DNA from: Ureibacillus manganicus DSM 26584
GTDB lineage: Bacteria > Bacillota > Bacilli > Bacillales_A > Planococcaceae
Assembly (NCBI RefSeq): GCF_000772945.1
Contig: NZ_JPVN01000001.1
Span: 281,993 to 345,992 of the forward strand
Length of the DNA stretch: 64,000 nucleotides
Reading direction: 5' to 3'
Part shown: in pieces, positions 18,054 through 27,071 of the stretch
Layout: each line of letters starts with the position of its first letter
Numbering within the stretch: the first letter of the stretch is position 1
Program-made: the position numbers and the translations under genes
Notes under the pieces: generated by a model
Databases searched by the model: none
The model's input: the letters and a program-made list of their open reading frames with translations, nothing else
Told to the model about the DNA's origin: nothing

Positions 18054-19220
18054 CTATTCAGCTACTATAAGACCAATTTGATGATGATCTTTACTATAAA
18101 CAACTTGTTGCGTTAACCTTAACTCATCTTTATGATCAAGTACTTCTAATTTACAATGGGCTGCATTTATTTGTAATGCTTCATAAAGCTCTTGTTTCGT
18201 TTGAACATCTACACCGTTTACTTTACGAATCACTTCCCCAGCTTTCAATCCCATTTTTTCTGCTGGAGATACTGGTAGAATTGCTGCAATCATTACCCCA
18301 TTAGATTTTTGTGATACGGCATACACATCTTTTCTTTCCTTTAATGTGTAATTAAACGAAATCATTAATCGTAAAACTGCCCCGCCAAATAAAACAATCA
18401 GACCGATAATTGGCATGAAATATGCAAATAAACCGCCAATCACAACAATTTGACCTAATATTAGAACTGTTCGACCTAATTTAGGATATAAATAGACTGG
18501 TAATGTCTTTCTTGCCATTTGTTGATATCCAATTACTATAGGGAAAAGAATGATTGAAAACTCGTTAGACCCTAAAGTGAATTGTGGCCAGTACGGTAAA
18601 AAGGACTGTATGGCATCACCAGGGACGATGAAAAAGATCGGTAACACCCAAAACTTTTTACTGAAAAAGGACACTGCTTTTAAGCCTCGTTTTGTTTGTT
18701 CAAATCGAGGAGATGCGTATTGGGCACCCTTCTTCCGTATAAGTAACCCTTCAGCAATAAGTAATAGACCTACTATTACCGTAATCGTTAAAGCGAACCC
18801 ATCATTTATTGCTAATCCATTGAATTCTATTCCTAATACGTTAAATGACCAATTTTGCCATCCTATGATAAGAAGGGCTAAGACGCTTATGGCAACGTAA
18901 ATGATCGGTGAAAGTAAATGGAAGAAGAAGGTTAGTAGCGATAATATACTAACTATCGTTACGATGTATAGTAGTTCTACTGGTAATGTTAATCCAATAA
19001 GTAGGCTGAGTACTGAAATACATAATGAGAATAATAGACTTTCACTTACAAGTCCTTTTACCTCAGCCCAACCAGATAATATTCGAATATGAAAATGTCT
19101 TCGCTCATTTTTCACACGTCTATATCCTACATAAACAGCCATTAATAATGTTAAATATAGAATTGGGTTAACAAAAACGCGACCAACCGCTCTTAAAAAT
19201 TCGTACAATATATCTATCAT
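18054..19220 (-). CDS. minJ: Cell-division topology protein MinJ (PDZ-domain membrane protein)
   Basis: 388-residue multipass membrane protein with a C-terminal PDZ domain. About eight hydrophobic segments occupy residues 15-290; the PDZ part is near 305-380 (GVMIAAILPVSPAEKMGLKAGEVIRKVNGV region). In B. subtilis MinJ bridges DivIVA and MinD to keep division at midcell. GGTGGGTG lies eight bases before the ATG. In B. subtilis it is also close to ctpB and csbA, which supports the identification. Repeat array II fills the space upstream, so its promoter was not located with confidence. Confidence 0.85.
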   Translation of the reverse strand: MIDILYEFLRAVGRVFVNPILYLTLLMAVYVGYRRVKNERRHFHIRILSGWAEVKGLVSESLLFSLCISVLSLLIGLTLPVELLYIVTIVSILSLLTFFFHLLSPIIYVAISVLALLIIGWQNWSFNVLGIEFNGLAINDGFALTITVIVGLLLIAEGLLIRKKGAQYASPRFEQTKRGLKAVSFFSKKFWVLPIFFIVPGDAIQSFLPYWPQFTLGSNEFSIILFPIVIGYQQMARKTLPVYLYPKLGRTVLILGQIVVIGGLFAYFMPIIGLIVLFGGAVLRLMISFNYTLKERKDVYAVSQKSNGVMIAAILPVSPAEKMGLKAGEVIRKVNGVDVQTKQELYEALQINAAHCKLEVLDHKDELRLTQQVVYSKDHHQIGLIVAE

Positions 19221-19375
19221 CTATTAAACACCCACCGTTCGCTACTCACTATTATTGTCATTGTATCATTCTAATAGATTAGTTGCGTAGTGAAAAAGGG
19301 ATTATTTGATAAATTATTAGAAAAAGTTTTTTCTTATGGTAGATTACGTTACGGGGGGTGCAATAATCATGAAAC

Positions 19376-20065
19376 GGCATTCATCTGAGTTATGAAGGAC
19401 ATTTCGGGTGTGTTTCGGGTTTCGTTTACACTTTCTAAACGAGTGGTTACTTTTTCCATCAGATTTTCATGCCCAAAAGGTCTTCATCATCCTTATGATA
19501 ACCTTTTCTAACCGATTTCCCGGCCCAAAAGGTCTTCATCTCCCTTATGATGACCTTTTCCAACCGGTTCCCTGGCGCAAAAGGTCTTCATCACCCTCAT
19601 GATGACCTTTTTCAACCGATTCCTTAGCCCAAAAGGTCTTCATCTCCCTTATGATGACCTTTTCCAACCGATTTCCTGGCGCAAATGGTCTTCATCACCC
19701 TCATGATGACCTTTTCCAAAAGATTTCCCGGCGCAAAAGGTCTTCATTAGCCTTATGATGACCTTTTCTTGCGGATTTTCTGGTGCAAATGGTCTTCATT
19801 ACTCTTATGAAGACCTTTTCCTGCGGATCTTCTGGCGCAAATGGTCTTCATTACCCTTATGATGACCTTTTCTTACGGATTTTCTGGTGCAAATGGTCTT
19901 TTCATTACCCTTATGAAGACCTTTTCTTGCGGATTTTCTGGTGCAAATGGTCTTCATCACCCTTTTGATGACCTTTTCCTACGGATTTTCTGGCGCAAAT
20001 GGTCTTCATCACCCTTATGATGACTCTTTCCAACCGATTCCCTGGCGCAAACGTCCGTCATAGCC
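19376..20065. repeat. Array II: about twelve hairpin units with 52-bp period
   Basis: Clear units start (second G of GGTC) at 19480, 19532, 19584, 19636, 19688, 19740, 19792, 19844, 19896, 19950 and 20002, with a decayed one near 20053: 52-bp steps apart from one 54 (two inserted bases) and one 51. Each is AAA(A/T)GGTC-T-TCAT, a 7-base loop such as CACCCTT, ATGA-(T/A)-GACCTTT, with a semi-conserved linker. In two units (19792, 19896) the T/T mismatch is replaced by a T-A pair. A degenerate unit of array I type 2 lies near 19378-19412. This array and nothing coding fills the ctpB-minJ gap. Confidence 0.9.
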
Positions 20066-20077
20066 CACTTAAACAGT

Positions 20078-20121
20078 AAAACCATCAGCAGAGACTCTCC
20101 TTTCTCTCCACTGATGGTTAT
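20078..20121 (-). terminator. Terminator of ctpB
   Basis: AACCATCAG (20080-20088) pairs with CTGATGGTT (20111-20119), with a plus-strand AAA before it; ten bases past the ctpB stop. The U-run is short. Confidence 0.65.
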
Positions 20122-20130
20122 TTCTTTTAA

Positions 20131-21573
20131 TCAAATATTCCCCTGTATCGTATGAATCATTACGCTTATACCCATCTGTAATTGCAAATCGTGTTGTTGC
20201 TCTTGTTTGTAAGCAACTACTTTCTCGCTAATGCTATTAAATAATTCGTCGTTCATTTGACGGCCTTCCGCTAAGTTGCTTCTTTCACGATATAATGCCA
20301 CTGCATCTGCTGTTTCTTTATCATAAAAACCGTCAGTTCTCGTCACAGTATATCCAAGTCCGTTTAATACTTTTTGGACATACGCTACTTCTTCACTAAA
20401 GTCTCCTTCTTCAAAGTTACCTTTGAGAGGGATTACTTCTAGTAAAAATAATGGATGTTGCTCTACTTCAATATCTACTTTAATGCCTGTTCCATGGATC
20501 CAATCACGTTTTGGCGTTAACCATTTATTCGTCGAAAGCTTTAATTCGCCTCCATTTTGTAAATCCATTGTTTCTTGAACAGTCCCTTTACCAAAGCTTT
20601 GAACGCCTACAATCGTCGCGCGATCCCAGCTTTGCAGTGCGCCTGACATTACTTCACTTGCCGAAGCACTTCCTTCGTTTTGAAGAACGATGATTGGAAT
20701 GTCATTCATTTTATTTATATATTCTTGTTCTACTTCTATTTTAGATGTATGCAGTGGTTCCATCGCACCTGCACCATTTTGCATATAAGCAAATACTTCT
20801 CCCTCTTTTTCAACACTACTTACAACAGCTGCAACGCTATGTAGATAGCCTCCTGGGTTATCACGTAAGTCTACTAACAAGCCATCAACATCTTGGGATA
20901 ATAATTCATTTGTTGCTTCAACCCATTCATTTGCTGTTTTTTCGCCAAAAAGTGATATTGAAATGTAGCCAATTTTAGCATTTTCCACTTCAATTACTTG
21001 CGATTCAACAGTATCGTTCTTTATTTCCATTCTTTCTAATGTTACTGTAATATGCCTGTCTGTGCTTGGACGATAAATGACGAGTGTTACCTCTTGACCA
21101 GCTTCACCTTGAATAAGGTTTAACAACTCTCCCATAGTTTTTCCATCTAGTCTTTGATCATCAACTTGTACAATTTCGTCGAATGGTCGAATACCTGCTT
21201 TTTCTGCAGGAGAGGACTTCACCGGTGATACAACGATAAAACGCCCATTCTTTTCGGTTACTTCAATCCCTATTCCAACTCTTTGACCAGCAAGCGACTG
21301 CTTATGAAGTGCAGCTTCTTTCTCCGTATAGTATGTACTATATGGATCTTCTAGCGCATTTGTCATTCCTCGAAGTGCCCCTTCGATTAGCTTTTCTTGG
21401 GTAATGCTATAAACCGATTTCTCTGAAATCAATGAATATACCTCATCAATTACAGCTACATTACTAACACTTGTTTCTACCTTACTTTTACTATTCAAAC
21501 TCTGCCAAACTATAAATAATGCAATCATTAAACAAACAGTACCTAATAAAATAAAAATTCGACCTTTTTGCAA
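20131..21573 (-). CDS. ctpB: Carboxy-terminal processing protease CtpB (S41 family)
   Basis: 480-residue secreted or membrane-tethered serine protease. An N-terminal membrane anchor (about 6-24) is followed by a PDZ domain (about 95-180), the S41 protease core, and a C-terminal peptidoglycan-binding domain (YVQKVLNGLGY ... DGFYDKETADAV, about 390-440). The catalytic pair is visible: Ser in NEGSASASE (about 302) and Lys in SFGKGTVQE (about 329). In B. subtilis CtpB acts in the sporulation sigma-K checkpoint. The start is TTG after GGAGG (seven-base spacing). As in B. subtilis it lies downstream of ftsEX, here with two extra genes between. Confidence 0.92.
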   Translation of the reverse strand: MQKGRIFILLGTVCLMIALFIVWQSLNSKSKVETSVSNVAVIDEVYSLISEKSVYSITQEKLIEGALRGMTNALEDPYSTYYTEKEAALHKQSLAGQRVGIGIEVTEKNGRFIVVSPVKSSPAEKAGIRPFDEIVQVDDQRLDGKTMGELLNLIQGEAGQEVTLVIYRPSTDRHITVTLERMEIKNDTVESQVIEVENAKIGYISISLFGEKTANEWVEATNELLSQDVDGLLVDLRDNPGGYLHSVAAVVSSVEKEGEVFAYMQNGAGAMEPLHTSKIEVEQEYINKMNDIPIIVLQNEGSASASEVMSGALQSWDRATIVGVQSFGKGTVQETMDLQNGGELKLSTNKWLTPKRDWIHGTGIKVDIEVEQHPLFLLEVIPLKGNFEEGDFSEEVAYVQKVLNGLGYTVTRTDGFYDKETADAVALYRERSNLAEGRQMNDELFNSISEKVVAYKQEQQHDLQLQMGISVMIHTIQGNI

Positions 21574-21669
21574 AGATTAACCTCCTCTCCTTCAATTTAT
21601 GAAAGAAGGTGGTCACCTAACACTTGCATAGGTCGAATTTCTTTTTCTTATTACAATCGTCATATTTTG

Positions 21670-22272
21670 TTAATCAATTTGTCTTACATATTCATGGATT
21701 GAATCTACGTTTAATGGACCTATAATTTGACGTTGAATTCTGCCTTCCGTATCAATCATAAATGTTGAAGGTATAGTAATTATTTGATAAGTTTTACTAA
21801 TCGAATCTTCCTTCATTAACGGAATTGGAAACGTAAGATCGTAGCTTTCAGCAAATAGTTTAACATTCTCAACAACATCTGTTGTAGAAATAGTTCTCTC
21901 TGTATGGGTCAAGTTTACTGCTACAATTTCAACATTTTCTTCATTTGCAAATTTTTCATAGTAATGTTGTAAATCTGGCATTTCTTTTTTGCATGGAGGA
22001 CACCAAGTTGCCCAAAAATTGAGTAATACCTTTTTCCCCTTTAAATCAGATAATGTAATAGGTTCACCTGATAGTGTTTCCAGTGTGAAATCTGGTGCAT
22101 ACTGTCCCTTTTTTAGGCCATACTCTGCTTTACTTAAATCTACTTCGTAACCTTTTACAAGGGATTTTTCATTGACCGTTTCACTTGCTTCTATCTGATT
22201 TTTTATATATCCTCCTAGCATAATAGCCACAAGTCCAAGTATGACGATTACACCAATAATGGATTTTTTCAC
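21670..22272 (-). CDS. TlpA/ResA-like membrane-anchored thiol-disulfide oxidoreductase
   Basis: 200-residue thioredoxin-fold protein. An N-terminal signal anchor (about 4-22) puts the domain outside the membrane. The redox motif is WATWCPPC (about 87-94), followed by the cis-proline segment TIPSTFMID. This is the ResA/TlpA/StoA class that reduces cytochrome or cell-envelope protein disulfides. The start is GTG six bases after AGGAGG. It has its own extended -10 promoter and lies between the M23 hydrolase and ctpB, a place where B. subtilis has no such gene. The specific partner is unknown. Confidence 0.85.
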   Translation of the reverse strand: MKKSIIGVIVILGLVAIMLGGYIKNQIEASETVNEKSLVKGYEVDLSKAEYGLKKGQYAPDFTLETLSGEPITLSDLKGKKVLLNFWATWCPPCKKEMPDLQHYYEKFANEENVEIVAVNLTHTERTISTTDVVENVKLFAESYDLTFPIPLMKEDSISKTYQIITIPSTFMIDTEGRIQRQIIGPLNVDSIHEYVRQID

Positions 22273-22298
22273 AATAATCCTCCTTACATAAAGAAACC

Positions 22299-22307
22299 AT
22301 TATATCA
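22299..22307 (-). promoter_or_regulatory. Extended -10 promoter of the TlpA-like gene
   Basis: Minus-strand TGATATAAT, a perfect extended -10 (TGNTATAAT), about 27 bp before the GTG start. No good -35 box is seen at the normal distance. Confidence 0.5.
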
Positions 22308-22413
22308 AATATAACTCGTATGTTTTCGTATAGTATTTTCCAATAGAATAACACATATTTCCTTAACTTAGTCAGAATAGACAATGACAATTTTCCAAAT
22401 TATTATGGTATTC

Positions 22414-22462
22414 ATAAAAAAAAGTGACTCAATCGGTCAATTAACCTAATGAGTCACTTTAC
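22414..22462 (-). terminator. Terminator of the ftsEX-M23 operon
   Basis: Perfect 11-bp stem AAAGTGACTCA (22421-22431) / TGAGTCACTTT (22450-22460), with an A-run before it on the plus strand and T-run after it, so it may work in both directions. Confidence 0.88.
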
Positions 22463-22469
22463 TATTTTT

Positions 22470-23708
22470 TTATAAAGAGATATAACGTAATGGGTTTACG
22501 TTCCCTGCCTTTTGGCCATTCCAAGGACCAGTATGGATTTCAAAGTGTAGGTGAGGACCTGTAGAGCGTCCAGTACTACCCATTAATCCAATTTGTTGAC
22601 CCTTACCTACAGATTGTCCAGGACTTACTTGAATTGAACTTAAGTGAGCATAAACAGTTGTAAAGATCTGTCCGTTAACTGAGTGAGTAATAATTATACA
22701 ATTACCATAAGTTGATAACGGCGCAGCATAAGTGACGATACCACCTGCTGAAGATACAATTGGTGTACCTGTGCTATTGGCAAGGTCAATTCCATAGTGG
22801 AATTCTGCACCAAAGCCTAGATTACGCCATCCCCAAGGACTTGTTAATCTACCGTTTGCAGGCTTTGTAAATGTACCATCAGAAGTACTCGGTAAATTCC
22901 CAGCATTTTGCTTTCTTATTTCTTCTAGTATTCTTTGTTGCTCTGCTTTAATTTTCTGGTCTAATTCTTTATCTAAAATTAGAGCTTCTGAATATTCTTC
23001 TTCAAGTAATTGCTTTTCATTCTTTAATTTTTCTTGCTCAGCTTCTAATTGGCTAATATAACGATCTTTTTCAGCTTTTTGACTACTTAATGATTCTTTA
23101 AGTCTTTGAAGCTCTGCTTGTTTTTCTTCAAGTTCTTTTTTCGTATTCTCTAATACTAGTTTTTGTTCTTCTAATTGTTTTTGATCGTCTTGTTGTTCGC
23201 GCATGATTTGGCGATCTGCTTCGATTAATGTATTCACCGCAGAAAAACGGTCAATAAAATCTACGAAACTATTAGCACCAAGTAAAACGTCTAAATAATC
23301 GACCGTCCCATTTTCTTGAATGGCACGGGCACGATCTTGTAAAAGTAGATCTCGCTGATCAATTTTCTCTTGTAGAATTGCTATTTCTTCTATTAATGCA
23401 TTGATATTATTTGTCGCTTCTTCAATTTCAGCATTTACTGTAGTAATTTCTTTGTTTGTAGATGTAATTTTTGCACTCAATGTTTCTATTTGAGCTACTA
23501 ATTCATCGAGTTTTCCTTCGATTGTGTTAATCTCTGAGGATTTTTCTTTAATTTCTGAGTTTAATTCACTTTTTTGTTTCTCGATTTCACTTTTTTGCCC
23601 TTTTAGCTCAGACAAACTAGTTGCATATGTAATCGGAACTTGTACGATCAGTAGTATAGCTACAATCGCAGCGAATAAACTTATACGCTTTTTAATTTGT
23701 TTCTTCAC
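22470..23708 (-). CDS. Secreted murein hydrolase activator/M23 endopeptidase, EnvC/CwlO-like
   Basis: 412-residue protein: signal peptide (residues 1-29), a long coiled coil (about 30-265, rich in E, K, Q, S), and a C-terminal M23 (LytM) domain. The zinc ligands HYGID and HLHFE are intact, so it may itself cut peptidoglycan cross-links. It starts 19 bp after ftsX, with GGGAG eight bases before the GTG. A coiled-coil hydrolase controlled by FtsEX is the known arrangement in PcsB, EnvC and CwlO systems; this one probably plays that role. Domain order matches PcsB/EnvC rather than CwlO, whose catalytic domain is NlpC/P60. Confidence 0.87.
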   Translation of the reverse strand: MKKQIKKRISLFAAIVAILLIVQVPITYATSLSELKGQKSEIEKQKSELNSEIKEKSSEINTIEGKLDELVAQIETLSAKITSTNKEITTVNAEIEEATNNINALIEEIAILQEKIDQRDLLLQDRARAIQENGTVDYLDVLLGANSFVDFIDRFSAVNTLIEADRQIMREQQDDQKQLEEQKLVLENTKKELEEKQAELQRLKESLSSQKAEKDRYISQLEAEQEKLKNEKQLLEEEYSEALILDKELDQKIKAEQQRILEEIRKQNAGNLPSTSDGTFTKPANGRLTSPWGWRNLGFGAEFHYGIDLANSTGTPIVSSAGGIVTYAAPLSTYGNCIIITHSVNGQIFTTVYAHLSSIQVSPGQSVGKGQQIGLMGSTGRSTGPHLHFEIHTGPWNGQKAGNVNPLRYISL

Positions 23709-23726
23709 TCACAAGACTCCCTTCAA

Positions 23727-24623
23727 CTAAGCTTTTAAAAACTTACGAACTGACATGAAACTTCCCCATAAACCAATGAAGATTCCTAGAATAATCATTA
23801 ATCCATTCACTTGCCAAATTAACGGTGATACTTCAAGTAGTTGTAGTAATTGTCCTTTTAGTCTTGGTGCTAACGCATCGTATATATTGTGGTAGGCAAC
23901 AGACACTGCAATCATAGGAATAATTGATCCTAAAATTCCAATCCATATTCCTTCAAGTAAAAATGGAATCCGAACAAAGGAATTTGTAGCACCTACAAGT
24001 TTCATAATCTCAATTTCATCTTTTCTAGCGATAATTGTAATTCGAATCGTGTTGGAAATTAAAAATATTACTGTAAATAGCAGACCTAAAATTAATACTA
24101 AACCTATATTTCTAGCAGTTTCTAAGAAACCAAATAGATTTTCGACAGTATCTTTTCCATCTACAACGCTATGTACGTTTTCAAGTTTTCTAATCTTTTC
24201 TGAGATTGTTAGTATTTCTAATGGGTCTTCCGCTTTAACATAAATGGCACTACGTAGCGGGTTACTTTGTTCATAAAGCTTGAATTCTTCACCAAGTTTT
24301 TCAATGAGCAGGTTTAATTCTTCATCTTTAGAAGAATATCTTGCCTCAGCTACACCTGAAATACTCTTTACCTGTTGGATTAGCTTGTCCTCAGCAGCTT
24401 TTAATTGTTGCTCGTCTTCAATAATATTAATAAGGACTTTAACTTCCACGTCTTCTTCTACAGAACTAGCAGTATTGTTTAAGTTCAACATAATGATGGC
24501 AAATACCCCAACCAGTAATAGCGTAACAGTTACTGCACTAATTGACGCAAAAGACATCCAACCATTTCTACTGAGTGATTTTAGACTCTCACGGAAATGT
24601 CGACGAATTGTTCTAGCCTTCAT
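23727..24623 (-). CDS. ftsX: Cell-division ABC transporter permease FtsX
   Basis: 298-residue membrane subunit of FtsEX. The N-terminal cytoplasmic segment (RRHFRESLKSLSRNGWMSFAS) is followed by membrane segment 1 (about 28-50), a large extracellular loop (about 55-160) that should bind the M23 protein, and three C-terminal membrane segments. The preferred ATG at 24623 has GGGGGTG nine bases upstream; a GTG four codons earlier lacks a spaced site. It overlaps the end of ftsE by 11 bp. Confidence 0.93.
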   Translation of the reverse strand: MKARTIRRHFRESLKSLSRNGWMSFASISAVTVTLLLVGVFAIIMLNLNNTASSVEEDVEVKVLINIIEDEQQLKAAEDKLIQQVKSISGVAEARYSSKDEELNLLIEKLGEEFKLYEQSNPLRSAIYVKAEDPLEILTISEKIRKLENVHSVVDGKDTVENLFGFLETARNIGLVLILGLLFTVIFLISNTIRITIIARKDEIEIMKLVGATNSFVRIPFLLEGIWIGILGSIIPMIAVSVAYHNIYDALAPRLKGQLLQLLEVSPLIWQVNGLMIILGIFIGLWGSFMSVRKFLKA

Positions 24624-25299
24624 AACCGTAATCACCCCCGTCTATATCCCTAGCAATCATGCCGCCTTCAATTGCTATAACACGTTTACGAATTGTATTT
24701 ACAATTTCTCTATTGTGAGTTGCCATGACAACTGTAGTTCCACGTGTATTAATTTCTTCGAAAATTTTCATAATTTCCCAAGAGTTTTCAGGATCAAGGT
24801 TACCAGTTGGCTCGTCCGCGATAACAATTTTCGGAACATTAACAATGGAGCGAGCAATTGAAATTCTTTGTTGTTCGCCACCGGATAATTCACTAGGTAA
24901 CATACGCATTTTATGTTTTAACCCTACTAAATCAAGTACTTCCATCACTCGTTTTTTAATCACTTTTGGGTGTTCCTCAATTACTTCCAATGCAAATGCC
25001 ACGTTTTCAAATACACTTAGTTTAGGTAATAATTTAAAATCCTGAAAGACTACCCCTAATTCCCTTCTTAGTTGAGGAATTTGGTTTCTTTTCATTTTAG
25101 TTATATTTTTTCCATTTATAATAACATCACCAGATGTTGGTTTTTCTTCACTGTACATCATTTTTATAAAAGTGGATTTCCCCGCACCGCTTGGTCCAAC
25201 CACGTATACAAATTCGCCTTGTCGAATATCAACTGAAATACCGTTCGCAGCTACAACGCCATTCGGATATTTTTTGTAGACATCTTTCATCGAAATCAT
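24613..25299 (-). CDS. ftsE: Cell-division ABC transporter ATPase FtsE
   Basis: 228-residue ATPase that drives FtsX to control peptidoglycan hydrolysis outside the cell. Walker A GPSGAGKST, Q-loop VVFQDFKLLP, signature LSGGEQQR, Walker B IVIADEPTGNLDP and switch His in ATHNREIV are present. First gene of ftsE-ftsX-M23. A roughly 200-nt leader separates it from the extended -10 element at 25508-25516. Confidence 0.94.
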   Translation of the reverse strand: MISMKDVYKKYPNGVVAANGISVDIRQGEFVYVVGPSGAGKSTFIKMMYSEEKPTSGDVIINGKNITKMKRNQIPQLRRELGVVFQDFKLLPKLSVFENVAFALEVIEEHPKVIKKRVMEVLDLVGLKHKMRMLPSELSGGEQQRISIARSIVNVPKIVIADEPTGNLDPENSWEIMKIFEEINTRGTTVVMATHNREIVNTIRKRVIAIEGGMIARDIDGGDYGYEG

Positions 25300-25316
25300 G
25301 TATTCACCTAAATTCT

Positions 25317-25507
25317 ATCTTTTTTTCCCGTTGTGAGCGTCCTATGTTCCCTACTACCAAATTCAAAAAAGTACGCAGAAGTTGGGTTGGAGTCACCGGA
25401 TGCTAACACACTGTTCGGTTCAACTAACCACAAATGAATAATCGCAGGATTACTAAAAGTAACCCTGTAGTTTCCACTTATGGATGTTTCACTTCATTCC
25501 TTTTTTG
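25317..25507 (-). other. Untranslated leader of ftsE with hairpin
   Basis: This gene-free stretch between yvlB and ftsE includes a hairpin CAGGATTAC (25445-25453) / GTAACCCTG (25459-25467), loop of five, one G-U pair on the RNA strand. Other short complementary segments (GGTTGGAGTCACC region near 25380-25400) could form more structure. No known riboswitch class was recognised and no convincing coding frame is present. Confidence 0.4.
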
Positions 25508-25516
25508 ATTATATCA
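25508..25516 (-). promoter_or_regulatory. Extended -10 promoter of ftsEX
   Basis: Minus-strand TGATATAAT, identical to the element before the TlpA-like gene, with no clear -35 box. It would give a leader of about 200 nt. Confidence 0.45.
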
Positions 25517-25680
25517 CTCTTTCAAACTCATATTATTACATTTTTATTTCATATTCCGTTTAGAATTGTTTTTTCTTCAAGCAAATGACAAATTTCTACT
25601 TACATAGACCGTCAAATTCAGATATATTGGCATTTTCATAAGTGAAAATTAATTTTCCCTTTAATATAAACAAAAACATA

Positions 25681-25724
25681 GAAAAAAGAGTGAACCGCGT
25701 TATTCACTGCGATTCACTCTTTAT
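25681..25724 (-). terminator. Terminator of yvlB
   Basis: Stem AAAGAGTGAA/TTCACTCTTT with an inner CGC/GCG pairing, preceded on the plus strand by an A-run, nine bases past the yvlB stop. Confidence 0.85.
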
Positions 25725-25732
25725 ATTTGTAC

Positions 25733-26956
25733 CTATTCTTTGTGGTCTGATTGTACTGTGTAGCGAACGATTATGCTACCTGTTCGCGATTCACCTAATA
25801 ATTTCAATGTAGGAGCCCCTTCGACAATTTTACCAAAGGATAAAGTTTTACTTAAAAATTGGTCTTCTTCTGAACGATGTGTTACATCAGTTAAACCAAT
25901 ATCGGATTTTCCAAAGTTCGTTGAAACTTGTCCGTCAATACTAACATTCCTAGGAACATAAATTTCAACTGAACCAGCTACTGTATTGGCTTTAATCTTG
26001 CGTGGAGCTTCCGAAGTCGTTGTCACAACTACTGCTCCATTTACGGATTCAGCTTCTACTTCTTGCAAATTACCATCAATATAAATGCGTCCATTGACAG
26101 TTTCTGCTTCTATATCATCACCTGTCACGTTGCGTAAATCGATTGCTCCGTTACCACCATTTATCGTAGCTGTTTCGAATTTAATATGATCTAGTTTAAC
26201 TGCGCCGTTATATGTTTTAATTTTTAATAATTTCGTATCTAGTTGTGAAACTGTAACTCCACCATTTAATAATCGGAACATTACTAAATCATAGTGCTTT
26301 TCAGGTAATGCTAAACGAATTGTAACTTGTGACATTTTAGAAGGTGTTGAAATATCTAATTTTCCTTCTTTTAGAGAGATAAATTGCTGTTCAAAGTCTT
26401 CTTTCGTCTTTGCCTCATCGTTATTAACAAGTGCAGCTTTTACATTTGTTTCAACGATGACTTGATCTGTTTCACTTTTTACGACATCAATTTTCCCTGT
26501 AGGAAGGTCAACTTCAATTCCTCTTACTTCATCACTATTGAATTCATAAGTGTTACTAAATTCTACTTTTTCACCGAAGGGAAATTCGAAATCAAAATCC
26601 TTAACTTTCGTGAATGTGGTATTTACTAAGTCCATCATTTTACTACTAAATTGAGACAAATCTTGCTTTAAGTCATTAATAAACTCATTCATTTTCTTAT
26701 TTGATTCTTTATTGTTAAACATATTGCTGAACATTTCTTCAAAGTTATGTTTTGATTTATGCTCTTTGTTGTATTTTTCAAATTTTGGTTGATCTGATTC
26801 TTTTTCTTGGTTAGAAACCGCAGATGGTACTGGAACAGGTTTCCCCTGAGTGGATTCTTTTTCTTTTGATAACGCTTCTAATAATACAATAGCCTCTTCT
26901 GCTGAAATGGTTCCATTTTCAACTAAATTTAAAATGCGTTTTCTTTCATTTTCCAT
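25733..26956 (-). CDS. yvlB: YvlB-like DUF4097 protein with N-terminal SHOCT-like domain
   Basis: 407-residue protein. The N-terminus (ERKRILNLVENGTISAEEAIVLLEAL) is the short helical domain found at the start of YvlB-type proteins. Residues 35-120 are charged and low-complexity; the C-terminal half is a repeating beta-strand DUF4097 region (for example KIDVVKSETDQVIVETNVKA, INGGNGAIDLRNVTGDDIEAETVNGRI) that probably forms a beta-helix. No signal peptide, so probably cytoplasmic. In Bacillus this family is tied to cell-envelope stress operons. Own terminator and a possible operator just before the gene; monocistronic here, without yvlC/yvlD. Confidence 0.78.
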   Translation of the reverse strand: MENERKRILNLVENGTISAEEAIVLLEALSKEKESTQGKPVPVPSAVSNQEKESDQPKFEKYNKEHKSKHNFEEMFSNMFNNKESNKKMNEFINDLKQDLSQFSSKMMDLVNTTFTKVKDFDFEFPFGEKVEFSNTYEFNSDEVRGIEVDLPTGKIDVVKSETDQVIVETNVKAALVNNDEAKTKEDFEQQFISLKEGKLDISTPSKMSQVTIRLALPEKHYDLVMFRLLNGGVTVSQLDTKLLKIKTYNGAVKLDHIKFETATINGGNGAIDLRNVTGDDIEAETVNGRIYIDGNLQEVEAESVNGAVVVTTTSEAPRKIKANTVAGSVEIYVPRNVSIDGQVSTNFGKSDIGLTDVTHRSEEDQFLSKTLSFGKIVEGAPTLKLLGESRTGSIIVRYTVQSDHKE

Positions 26957-26974
26957 ACTAAAAAGCCTCCCTCA

Positions 26975-26990
26975 ACTTTGTATACCAAGT
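26975..26990. promoter_or_regulatory. Palindrome at the yvlB start, possible operator
   Basis: A 16-bp near-perfect palindrome ACTTTGTATACCAAGT lies 19 bp before the yvlB ATG, with a second GTATAC core three bases on. Its position suggests a repressor site for yvlB. No cognate regulator is adjacent. Confidence 0.35.
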
Positions 26991-27071
26991 ATACGTCAAG
27001 GGAAGCTAAAAAGTTTCATTTCTCTGTTGACAATTTCAAATATTTTGGAATAACAGGCTGGGCAATAAGTG

